Assembly (NCBI GenBank): GCA_001805645.1
Contig: MHGQ01000036.1
Span: forward strand, 1 to 50,517
Reading direction: 5' to 3'
DNA length: 50,517 nt
From: Omnitrophica WOR_2 bacterium RIFCSPHIGHO2_02_FULL_50_17
GTDB lineage: Bacteria > Omnitrophota > Gorgyraeia > Zapsychrales > Zapsychraceae
Shown here piece after piece: positions 18,254-25,714 of the stretch; position 1 is the stretch's first letter; every line of letters starts with the position of its first letter. The position numbers and the translations under genes were made by a program. Below the pieces are notes generated by a model. It ran no database searches. It saw only the letters and a program-made list of their open reading frames with translations, and was not told where the DNA came from.

Positions 18254-18748
18254 ATGAATAATTTTCACGCACAAAACAATCAGGCCTTTGGCTATCAGCT
18301 CCTCTTGGACTTGTATGGATGCCGGGAGGGCGTTTGTGACGATTTAACGCTGTGTTACCAGTTTCTGGACGATGCCGTCGCGACCCTCGGCATGGAGAAA
18401 CAATCCCCTCCGAATATCTTCCGCAGCGACGAGGTACGTTTTCCCGACAAGGCCGGCCTTTCGGGCTGGGTGCCTCTGATCGAGAGCTCCATTGTGATCC
18501 ATACCCTCACCCCTAAGAATTTTATTTCCATCGACGTTTATTGCTGCAGGAACTTCGACGTCCAGAAGGCCAAACAGAAATGCCATCAATATTTCGCGCC
18601 GGAGAGGATGGACGAGCAGTTTATCGTGCGCGGGATCGATTACTACCGCTCCGACACCAATTATCACACCCTCGTTGTTGACAGGGCCGATACACGGGCC
18701 CCTGAAATCACGATTAATCCGAAGAAGGATCAATTCACTTTACATTAA
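18254..18748 (+). CDS. speD: S-adenosylmethionine decarboxylase-like protein (SpeD family)
   Basis: The 164-residue product matches bacterial SpeD: an N-terminal GYQLLLDLYGC segment, the self-cleavage site E-S (Glu77-Ser78) within LIESSIVIHT, the processing histidine (His83) and a cysteine at the expected catalytic position in DVYCC (Cys97/98). In active enzymes Ser78 becomes the pyruvoyl group that decarboxylates AdoMet for spermidine synthesis. The usual ESHxxIHTWPE motif is altered to ESSIVIHTLTP, so substrate choice may differ. No speE or other polyamine gene is adjacent. The family call is fairly secure; the exact activity is not. Confidence 0.72.
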   Translation: MNNFHAQNNQAFGYQLLLDLYGCREGVCDDLTLCYQFLDDAVATLGMEKQSPPNIFRSDEVRFPDKAGLSGWVPLIESSIVIHTLTPKNFISIDVYCCRNFDVQKAKQKCHQYFAPERMDEQFIVRGIDYYRSDTNYHTLVVDRADTRAPEITINPKKDQFTLH

Positions 18749-18817
18749 TATTTTTCCCTCTTCCTGGGGAAGGCTCTTCTAAGGGAGGGGTTGTTTTCTT
18801 TTTTGGGCGGGAAAGAC

Positions 18818-21397
18818 ATGGCGTATACAACACACGAAATTCACAGAATTGAAGAAAAGTGGCAGGAGATCTGGCGGCAAAGGAAGATCTTCAATGCTCA
18901 AATGGATTCTGCGAAAGAGAAGTATTATGTCCTTGAGATGTTTCCCTATCCTTCCGGTAAAATCCACATGGGGCATGTGCGTAATTACACCATCGCCGAT
19001 GTGATCGCCCGTTTTAAGATGATGCAGGGCCGCAATGTCCTTCATCCGATGGGTTTCGATGCCTTCGGCCAGCCCGCTGAGAATGCGGCCATCAAGAACA
19101 AGGTGGATCCCGCCCAATGGACCCACGGCTGCATTGACCAGATGCGCCAAGGGTTGAAGCGTATGGGATTTTCCTATGATTGGGACAGGGAGATCTCGAC
19201 CTGCGATGCGTCGTATTACCGCTGGAATCAATGGATTTTTTTAAAGATGTTTGAGCGCGGTCTTGCCTACCGGAAGGCCTCTTCTGTCAACTGGTGCGGC
19301 GGCTGCGAAACCACATTGGCCAATGAGGAGGTCATTCAGGGGCAATGCTGGCGGTGCAAGTCTGAGGTCGTTCAGAGGAAATTGGATCAATGGTATTTAC
19401 GGATTACGGCCTACAATGAGGCGTTGTTGGAGGACTTGAAAAAACTGAGCCGTTGGCCGCAGCGTGTGGTGACCATGCAGGAGAACTGGGTCGGCAAAAG
19501 CCATGGCGTGAATATCTTTTTTAAGGTCAAGGACAGGGAGGACATCCTAACGGTTTTTACAACCCGCGCGGATACGATTTTCGGCGCCACGTATATTGTC
19601 TTGGCCCCCGAACATCCGCTCGTCGAGGAACTGGTGAAGGGGACCCCTGATGAGAAAGAAATCATGGCCTTTATCCAGAAGGTAGCGAACGAAAGCAAGA
19701 GCCTGCGTGTTTGCGGGGACAAAAAGAAAGAGGGGATTTCCACGGGCCGGCATGCCGTCAATCCCGTTAACGGCGAGGTGATTCCCATTTGGATTGCCGA
19801 TTATGTCCTTATGGAATACGGCACAGGGGCCATCATGGCGGTCCCGACCCATGATCAGAGGGATTTCCTTTTTGCAAAAGAGTATCAGCTCCCGATGCGT
19901 ATCGTTATTCAGAATCCCGCTGAGCCCGGTATTAAGGAGCAGGATTTGACTTACGCTTATGAAGGAGACGGCGTCTTAGTCCATTCGGCCCAATTCAGCG
20001 GCCTTTCCAATGTTCGGGCTGTTGAAAAAATCGGGGAGTGGATGTCCGCCAATCCACCTGCGTGGATTGGCGAGACCTCGCCCGACAAATCTCAAGGAGA
20101 TTTGTCGCGGCGGGGCTGCCATGTCATGGGTAAAGTCAGCGTTCATTGGCGCCTGCGGGACTGGCTGATTTCTCGTCAGCGGTATTGGGGGACGCCGATT
20201 CCCATGATCGCCTGTGACCGATGCGGGATTGTGCCGGTGCCGGAAAAGGATTTGCCGGTTGTCCTTCCGGAGAACATTAAAATCACGGGGCAGGGAGGGA
20301 GCCCTTTGAATTATTGCGCGGAATTCGTGAATGTCCTGTGCCCGCGGTGCCATAAATCCGCCCGGCGGGAAACGGATACGATGGCCACGTTTTTCGATTC
20401 TTCCTGGTATTATTTGCGGTATTGTTCGGCGTGCGACGAGCGTCAGGTTTTCGACAAGAAAGAGGCCGCATACTGGATGCCGGTCGATCAATACGTCGGC
20501 GGCATCGAGCACGCCATTCTGCACCTTTTGTATTCGCGGTTTTTTACAAAGTTTTTCAAGGATTTGGGATGGGTGAATTTTGATGAGCCGTTTATCCGTT
20601 TGCTGACCCAGGGGATGGTCTTAAAAGACGGTGAGGTGATGTCCAAGTCCAGAGGCAACACGGTTGACCCCGACGATGTGATCGAGCGTTACGGGGCTGA
20701 TGCCTTACGTCTGTGTATCCTTTTTGCGGCCCCGCCGGAGGATCAGCTGGAGTGGAGTGACAGCGCTGTCGACGGCTCCTGGAAGTTTTTAAACCGCCTC
20801 TGGCATTTGGTTGAGAACAGGTATGTGCCTGCCTCGGGCAATATGGGAAGAGAGGCGATGGATCAAGCCGACAAGGATCTGGAACGGGCGCGTCACACCG
20901 CAATCAAGAAGGTCACGGAGGACATCTCTGAAGGGTACAAATTTAATACGGCCATCAGCAGTCTGATGATCCTGATGAATGAAATCGATCGATATCACAA
21001 TGCGGCTGGGAATGCCATGCCTACCGGCGGGCAGACCATGAAACAGGTCCTTTTGAATAAGGCCATCCGGACGGTTGTGCTGCTCCTTTCGCCTTTTACG
21101 CCTCATATCTGTGAGGAGTTGTGGGAGAAGATGGGCGGTTGCGAGGAAAGCATTGTGCGCGTGCCCTGGCCGGCCTATGACAAGGATGCCCTTCAGCAGG
21201 ATCTTGTCCAGATCGTTGTTCAAGTCAACGGCAAGCTCAGGGGCCGATGCGAAGTGAGGCCGCAGATAACCGAAGAAGAGATTAAAGAGCTCGTCCTGGC
21301 CGATGCCAAAATCCAGGGATTCCTGCAGGGCCGGCCCCTTCGGCGCTTCATTTATGTCCCCGGCAAATTGGCGAATGTGGTGGTCGAAGAGGGATAA
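18818..21397 (+). CDS. leuS: leucyl-tRNA synthetase
   Basis: The 859-residue class I synthetase charges tRNA-Leu. Seen: the HIGH-type motif HMGH (about 50-53) after PYPSGKI, the GFDAFGQPAENAAI segment, an editing (CP1) domain with TTRADTIFGATY and GTGAIMAVPTHDQRD, and the catalytic KMSKS equivalent VMSKSRGN near 607-614. The C-terminal domain has the VQVNGKLRGR motif. ATG at 18818 follows GGGCGGG; an in-frame TTG at 18791 is less likely. An extra run of about 25 residues near 410-436, just before GKVSVHWRLRDW, is encoded by two strong palindromes and looks like an in-frame insertion. Confidence 0.96.
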   Translation: MAYTTHEIHRIEEKWQEIWRQRKIFNAQMDSAKEKYYVLEMFPYPSGKIHMGHVRNYTIADVIARFKMMQGRNVLHPMGFDAFGQPAENAAIKNKVDPAQWTHGCIDQMRQGLKRMGFSYDWDREISTCDASYYRWNQWIFLKMFERGLAYRKASSVNWCGGCETTLANEEVIQGQCWRCKSEVVQRKLDQWYLRITAYNEALLEDLKKLSRWPQRVVTMQENWVGKSHGVNIFFKVKDREDILTVFTTRADTIFGATYIVLAPEHPLVEELVKGTPDEKEIMAFIQKVANESKSLRVCGDKKKEGISTGRHAVNPVNGEVIPIWIADYVLMEYGTGAIMAVPTHDQRDFLFAKEYQLPMRIVIQNPAEPGIKEQDLTYAYEGDGVLVHSAQFSGLSNVRAVEKIGEWMSANPPAWIGETSPDKSQGDLSRRGCHVMGKVSVHWRLRDWLISRQRYWGTPIPMIACDRCGIVPVPEKDLPVVLPENIKITGQGGSPLNYCAEFVNVLCPRCHKSARRETDTMATFFDSSWYYLRYCSACDERQVFDKKEAAYWMPVDQYVGGIEHAILHLLYSRFFTKFFKDLGWVNFDEPFIRLLTQGMVLKDGEVMSKSRGNTVDPDDVIERYGADALRLCILFAAPPEDQLEWSDSAVDGSWKFLNRLWHLVENRYVPASGNMGREAMDQADKDLERARHTAIKKVTEDISEGYKFNTAISSLMILMNEIDRYHNAAGNAMPTGGQTMKQVLLNKAIRTVVLLLSPFTPHICEELWEKMGGCEESIVRVPWPAYDKDALQQDLVQIVVQVNGKLRGRCEVRPQITEEEIKELVLADAKIQGFLQGRPLRRFIYVPGKLANVVVEEG
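20047..20115. repeat. double palindromic element inserted in-frame in leuS
   Basis: The first hairpin has a perfect 10-bp stem (CGCCAATCCA, 20047-20056, with TGGATTGGCG, 20063-20072). The second has a perfect 10-bp stem (CGACAAATCT, 20083-20092, with AGATTTGTCG, 20098-20107). It is extended by CCTCGCC (20076-20082) pairing with GGCGGGG (20109-20115) across one bulge. The two hairpins are adjacent, and the frame stays open through both. Confidence 0.8.
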
Positions 21398-21435
21398 CGC
21401 TCCCGTTCCTTTAGAGCGTGCGCTCAAAGATAAGT

Positions 21436-21530
21436 TTGACACATAAAATCATAAAATGGGACACAACATAATGCATAAAATGGTGCATAAAATGGGACAC
21501 AATACTTAATTGAAATAAGTAATGTGTCCC
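21436..21530. promoter_or_regulatory. direct repeats and hairpin upstream of the DUF1016-nuclease gene
   Basis: The word ATAAAATGGGACACAA occurs at 21451-21466 and 21487-21502, with a third partial copy ATAAAATGG at 21475. GGGACACA (21494-21501) pairs with TGTGTCCC (21523-21530) to give a hairpin just before the gene. A TTGACA lies at 21436. The layout looks like an operator/promoter region, though no convincing -10 box was found and the start codon at 21559 lacks a good ribosome-binding site. Confidence 0.45.
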
Positions 21531-21558
21531 GTAGTGATACAAGGCACACGCATAAAAA

Positions 21559-22578
21559 ATGCCTAAAGCGTTGACTAAATCCGACGGGTACAAGAGCCTT
21601 GTCAAAAAAATCACGCTGGAGTTCGCGGAGCTGGAATTCTTTGTCAAGAACCGTGTGGCGCAAGGCCACTGGAACGTCGGTAAATATATCCACGAACACT
21701 TACTGGAACACAAGGACAGGGCGGATTACGGCGCGACCCTTTACGAACGGTTGGCTAAAGACGTGGGCCGGGACAAATCTACGCTGTTACGCTCAGTGCA
21801 GTTTTATCGTACCTACCCAATTGTCGCTGCGCAGCGACAATTGACCTGGGACCACTACAAGAGCCTTCTCCCGATCAAGGATGCGGCAGAGAGAAAAAAG
21901 CTCGAAGAAAGAATTATCCGGCATGGTTGGAACACGAAACAATTCCGGAAATATTTAAGCGTCAAGCGCGAACTGGCAGCACCGGCCAAGGACGACAAGC
22001 TTGTCGTGCAGTTAAAATTCACCCGCGGGAAGTTGCACACCTACCAAATCGTACCGGCGAACAAGACGCTTTCCCGCAGAGGCCCTTTGGCCCTGGACCT
22101 TGGCTTTCGCGAGCAGTATGAGACGCCTAAGGACGCGCCAAAATTGAAAGAGAACGACACGGTGGAGCTTGTATTTAAGGAAGGAAATTTTTCCGGAGTC
22201 AGGAAGGTCAGCGTTGCCCAAGAAGATATTTTTACCTACGTTGCCATGGTCGAGAAGGTCATCGACGGCGACACGCTGCTGGTCTCCTTTGATTTTGGCT
22301 TCCCCGTGTCTGTCAGCCAGAAGCTGCGCCTGCGCGGGATCAACTGCCCCGAGATCGACACTGAAGAAGGCAAAAAGGCCAAACGGTTCGTCGAGGCGCG
22401 GCTCAAGGGCTGTGATTTTATCGTCGTCAAGACTTACAAAGACCGCACGGACAAGTTCGACCGGTATCTGGCGGATGTATTCTACAGCGCAGGGACCAGC
22501 GACCCGTCGCTGGTTGCCGGTGAAGGGACCTACCTGAATCAGGAGCTCTTAAACGAACACCTGGCCGTCATCTATTAA
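21559..22578 (+). CDS. DUF1016 N-terminal domain fused to a staphylococcal-nuclease-like domain
   Basis: Residues about 8-140 match the DUF1016 (YhcG-type) N-terminal helical domain: LEFFVKNRVAQGHWNVGKYI, YGATLYERLAKDVGRDKSTL, LTWDHYKSLL. The usual C-terminal PD-(D/E)xK nuclease is missing. The C-terminus (about 230-335) is a staphylococcal-nuclease-like domain: VIDGDTL, LRLRGINCPEID with the Arg and Glu expected in the active site, and DKFDRYLADVFY with the second Arg. One calcium-ligand aspartate is Asn (GINCPE). A nuclease in an accessory or defence setting is the best guess. A 26-bp palindrome lies inside the frame at 21818-21843. Confidence 0.72.
   Translation: MPKALTKSDGYKSLVKKITLEFAELEFFVKNRVAQGHWNVGKYIHEHLLEHKDRADYGATLYERLAKDVGRDKSTLLRSVQFYRTYPIVAAQRQLTWDHYKSLLPIKDAAERKKLEERIIRHGWNTKQFRKYLSVKRELAAPAKDDKLVVQLKFTRGKLHTYQIVPANKTLSRRGPLALDLGFREQYETPKDAPKLKENDTVELVFKEGNFSGVRKVSVAQEDIFTYVAMVEKVIDGDTLLVSFDFGFPVSVSQKLRLRGINCPEIDTEEGKKAKRFVEARLKGCDFIVVKTYKDRTDKFDRYLADVFYSAGTSDPSLVAGEGTYLNQELLNEHLAVIY
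21818..21843. repeat. 26-bp perfect palindrome inside the DUF1016-nuclease gene
   Basis: The arms CAATTGTCGCTG and CAGCGACAATTG flank a central CG and are perfectly self-complementary. The inner arms TGTCGC/GCGACA recur in the palindrome at 45859. It encodes the stretch IVAAQRQL of the DUF1016 domain. Confidence 0.75.
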
Positions 22579-22712
22579 GGGAATCCCCCGCATGGACGCT
22601 TGAAAATTTTGTGTTTACAGATTCAGCGGATTCAGATAGACTATCACCGAATTTAGAATTCATCCCGAATTCGCCCCCCCTCTCGGATTTCCCCTTAAAT
22701 TTTTGCGCCTTA

Positions 22713-23063
22713 ATGGTCAGCTTTACCAAACAGGAAAGACTGGTCTTGCTGGTTTTGGCCTTTGTCCTTCTGTCGGGATCAATCTTCCAGTATCTTTTAA
22801 AGAGATACCCGCGGCTCAAAGACAGCGTCTTTCTCTTGGAGAACGACCGGGTAGGCCCGAAGGTCGATCTGAATACGGCCTCCCTCGAAGACCTTGTCCG
22901 CCTTCCCTATATTGGAGAATATACCGCCCGCAATATCCTTGCCTATCGTGCCGAAAAAGGGCGGTTTGCCTCGGTTGAGGAGGTTAAGTTTGTCAAAGGG
23001 ATTAAAGAAAAAAATTATCAAAGATTCTCCAGATATTTGATGGTTAGAAAACCAAAGGGATAA
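22713..23063 (+). CDS. comEA: ComEA-like helix-hairpin-helix DNA-binding protein
   Basis: The roughly 116-residue protein has one N-terminal membrane helix (LVLLVLAFVLLSGSIF) and a C-terminal helix-hairpin-helix domain (KVDLNTASLEDLVRLPYIGEYTARNI, then FASVEEVKFVKGIKEK). ComEA binds incoming DNA in the periplasm and hands it to ComEC, which is the next gene 37 bp downstream. ATG at 22713 is preferred, although no clear ribosome-binding site is present; an upstream ATG-like frame extension to 22611 gives no family match. Confidence 0.85.
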   Translation: MVSFTKQERLVLLVLAFVLLSGSIFQYLLKRYPRLKDSVFLLENDRVGPKVDLNTASLEDLVRLPYIGEYTARNILAYRAEKGRFASVEEVKFVKGIKEKNYQRFSRYLMVRKPKG

Positions 23064-23100
23064 TCGTGCGTCGGCCGCTTGGCTTTCAGAAATCTTTTTC

Positions 23101-24720
23101 ATGAACAGATTTAAGACAACAACCGGATGGGGTTGCGCCCCTCGTCCTTTAGGGTGGGTTTGCGTGTGTTTTTCTTTAGGGATTGTCGTTAATGAATACC
23201 TCAAAATTTCATTTGCGATTTTTTCTTTTTTAACAGCGTTAGGGATGCTTTTGAGTCTATTAACCCAACGAAGAAGGATCTCAACCCTTTTTCTTTTGTT
23301 GGCGTTCGTTTTTTTAGGTTTGGTTTACGCTAAGAATTATCAGATATTTTCTTCGGATCATGTTTGTCACATTTCCTATGGTTATCGTCAAGAGCCTCTC
23401 TTGGTGGAAGGGGTGGTTGTCTCGGATGTCGAGAAGAGGGCCTTCTTTAAAGGAAAGAAGACGGTCTTTACCTTGGAGGTCAGACGGATTCGATCTCCAT
23501 GGGGATGGAAAGAAAAGAAGGGAGCGATTTTGGTCAATCTTTTTCGGGAGGAGGATGTTCGCTACGGCGATTATCTGATCCTGGAAGGGAAATTGCACCG
23601 CCCCTTTAATTTCTCTCAAGACAGCAGTGTTTCCTACAGAGATTATCTTTACCGCAAAGGCATCACATTTATCCTGAGCGTCAAGAAAACAGGACGCCTA
23701 GAAGTGCTCAAGCGAGAGCAGGGATATTTCATTAAAGATTTGTCATTCCGGCTGAAGCACAAGCTGAGGGATGTCTTAAAAAGGAGTTTGCCAAGGGCGG
23801 AAGCCGGTCTTATGCAGGCGTTTCTTTTGGGAGATCGCTACGATATTCCTCCCCATGTCTATGAGCTTTTCAAAATTTCGGGGGTTGCCCATATTATCGC
23901 GATATCCGGCTTTAATATTGGCATTGTGGCGTATGTCATATTTATCATTTTAAAAATGTTTCCACTCCCAAGGACGGCGCAATATATTTTGACCATAGTT
24001 TTATTGGTTCTCTATGCTTTTCTCACCGGCGGTCAGCCGCCCGTTGTCCGTGCGACGATTATGACGGTGGTTTTCCTGGCCAGCTTCATTCTTGAGCGAG
24101 AATCGGAACCGATTAATACCCTTTCAGCGGCGGCTTTGATCCTCTTGATTATGAATCCACTGAATCTGTTTGATGTTGGATTTCAACTGTCCTTTATCAG
24201 CGTCTTATCGATTATTCTTTTTTATGCCGGATTCATGGGCTTATTTTATAAATGGCTGCCGGGGTTTAAGGAAGAGCTTGAAGAAGAGCACAAGCCCCAA
24301 AGGAAAGACAGCCTATCCCGCATCAAGCTTAATGTCATAAAATTTTTCCTGCAATCTACGGCTGTTTCTTTAGCGGCTTATCTGGGGGTGGTGGCCTTGG
24401 TTGCTTATTACTTTCGCTTGATTACACCGGTCGTTATTGTCGCAAATCTTGCGGTCGTTCCTCTGGCTTCATTGATTATATTTTTAGGAATGGGGCTTTT
24501 AGCGGCAGGGCTCCTGTTCCCTTCTGCTGCCTTTGCGTTTGCCAACTGCATCGTCGCATTACTCAATCTCATGGTAGCCGGCGTGTTTTTCTTTGCCCAG
24601 ATTCCCTGCGCTTATTTTTATATGCAAGGTATAACTCTTTGGCACATAATAGGTTATTACGCAGTTCTATCCATTTTCTTTTTAGGAATATTCCATAAAC
24701 ATCCGCAGGGGAATAATTGA
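23101..24720 (+). CDS. comEC: ComEC/Rec2-type DNA uptake channel, membrane part only
   Basis: The 539-residue polytopic protein starts with two membrane helices and a DUF4131 domain (about 65-190). The competence domain follows with FLLGDRYDIPPHVYELFKISGVAHIIAISGFN, AFLTGGQPPVVRATIM and NPLNLFDVGFQLSFISV. The frame ends soon after the last membrane helices. The C-terminal metallo-beta-lactamase-type nuclease domain of full ComEC proteins is absent, as in a number of short homologs. It should form the inner-membrane channel for single-stranded DNA with ComEA. Confidence 0.9.
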   Translation: MNRFKTTTGWGCAPRPLGWVCVCFSLGIVVNEYLKISFAIFSFLTALGMLLSLLTQRRRISTLFLLLAFVFLGLVYAKNYQIFSSDHVCHISYGYRQEPLLVEGVVVSDVEKRAFFKGKKTVFTLEVRRIRSPWGWKEKKGAILVNLFREEDVRYGDYLILEGKLHRPFNFSQDSSVSYRDYLYRKGITFILSVKKTGRLEVLKREQGYFIKDLSFRLKHKLRDVLKRSLPRAEAGLMQAFLLGDRYDIPPHVYELFKISGVAHIIAISGFNIGIVAYVIFIILKMFPLPRTAQYILTIVLLVLYAFLTGGQPPVVRATIMTVVFLASFILERESEPINTLSAAALILLIMNPLNLFDVGFQLSFISVLSIILFYAGFMGLFYKWLPGFKEELEEEHKPQRKDSLSRIKLNVIKFFLQSTAVSLAAYLGVVALVAYYFRLITPVVIVANLAVVPLASLIIFLGMGLLAAGLLFPSAAFAFANCIVALLNLMVAGVFFFAQIPCAYFYMQGITLWHIIGYYAVLSIFFLGIFHKHPQGNN

Positions 24721-24745
24721 CAAACACAGAAGAGTGTGGTAAAGT
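24717..24745 (+). promoter_or_regulatory. consensus promoter giving a leaderless bamD mRNA
   Basis: TTGACA (24717-24722), a 17-nt spacer and TAAAGT (24740-24745). The predicted start site, 7 nt after the -10, coincides with the A of the bamD ATG at 24752. No Shine-Dalgarno sequence lies in the gap. The -35 overlaps the comEC stop codon. Confidence 0.7.
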
Positions 24746-24751
24746 TGCCCC

Positions 24752-25714
24752 ATGATGAATCGACGGAATATATTCGGAATTCTACTTTTCTGTACAGCGT
24801 GTCTCGTGGCAGAGAGCGGTTTTGCCTTCTGGGTCTGGACCCCCGAGACCAATAAATGGGTGAACCCCAAATATGCCGTCAAGGAAACCCCGTCAGAGCA
24901 GCTTCAGTATGCCGTCGCCTTTTATGAGGCCAAGGAATATCATGAGGCCCGCCGGGAATTGGAAAAACTCATTAATCATTATCCGCGGGCGCGGGAGGCG
25001 GCCGATGCCCAATACTACCTAGGCCGTTCTTGGGAAGATCAGGAGAAGCTTCAAGAGGCCTTTGAGAATTATCAGCTGGTCATTGATAAATATCCCTTTA
25101 GCGAACGTTCGGCGGAAATCGTCGAGCGGCAGTATCATATCGGCCTCAAGCTTCTGGAGGGGGAAGGCCGCCGCAGCGAATTTTCGCAGGCCTTCTCGGG
25201 GGTCAATGAGAGCGTTATCGATATATTTGAGGCCGTCATTAAGAACGCCCCTTACGGGAATCTCGCCGCCCCTTCACGGTATAAAATCGGGTTGTATTTT
25301 TTGGAAAATAACATGTTTCAGGAGGCCAGGGACGAGTTTGAGAAGGTGCTCAACGATTATCCCGATAGCGAGTGGGCCAAGGCGGCCAAGTATCAAACAG
25401 CGGTCTGCGATGCGAAGCGATCCACCGGCGCGCCCTATGATCAGAAGATTACGCAGACAGCCGTTGAGGAATTTAAAAAGTTTGTCGAGCATTATCCCGA
25501 GGCTGACTTGTCCGACGCGGCCAAGAAACAAATCCAGGGCTTAAGGAACCGCGAGGCCGAGAGCCAGTTTCAGATTGCCCAGTTTTACGAAAAGCAAAAG
25601 AAATACGAGGCCGCGAAGATCTATTACGAGACCATTGCGAACGATTTTCGGGATTCTTCCTGGGCGGCCGAGGCCTTGAAGAAAATCCGCGATCTCAATC
25701 AGAAGATACAATGA
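24752..25714 (+). CDS. bamD: outer membrane protein assembly factor BamD-like (TPR protein)
   Basis: The 320-residue protein has a cleavable-looking N-terminal signal (NIFGILLFCTACLVAESGFA) and tandem tetratricopeptide repeats: LQYAVAFYEAKEYHEARREL, AQYYLGRSWEDQEKLQEAFENY and a C-terminal FYEKQKKYEAAKIYYE. It is expected to join the BAM complex that folds beta-barrel proteins into the outer membrane. A cysteine occurs in the signal region, but a clear lipobox is not visible, so lipidation is uncertain. It is followed by lptE with an ATGA overlap and then holA. Confidence 0.82.
   Translation: MMNRRNIFGILLFCTACLVAESGFAFWVWTPETNKWVNPKYAVKETPSEQLQYAVAFYEAKEYHEARRELEKLINHYPRAREAADAQYYLGRSWEDQEKLQEAFENYQLVIDKYPFSERSAEIVERQYHIGLKLLEGEGRRSEFSQAFSGVNESVIDIFEAVIKNAPYGNLAAPSRYKIGLYFLENNMFQEARDEFEKVLNDYPDSEWAKAAKYQTAVCDAKRSTGAPYDQKITQTAVEEFKKFVEHYPEADLSDAAKKQIQGLRNREAESQFQIAQFYEKQKKYEAAKIYYETIANDFRDSSWAAEALKKIRDLNQKIQ

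Noticed and set aside
21398-21558. Repeats of ATAAAATGG as a CRISPR array
   Set aside because: The units are too short, spacing is irregular (24 and 12 bp) and there are only three copies; control-region repeats are more likely.
22611-22712. Upstream extension of comEA
   Set aside because: The frame is open, but the extra residues lack ComEA similarity and the family membrane helix starts just after 22713.
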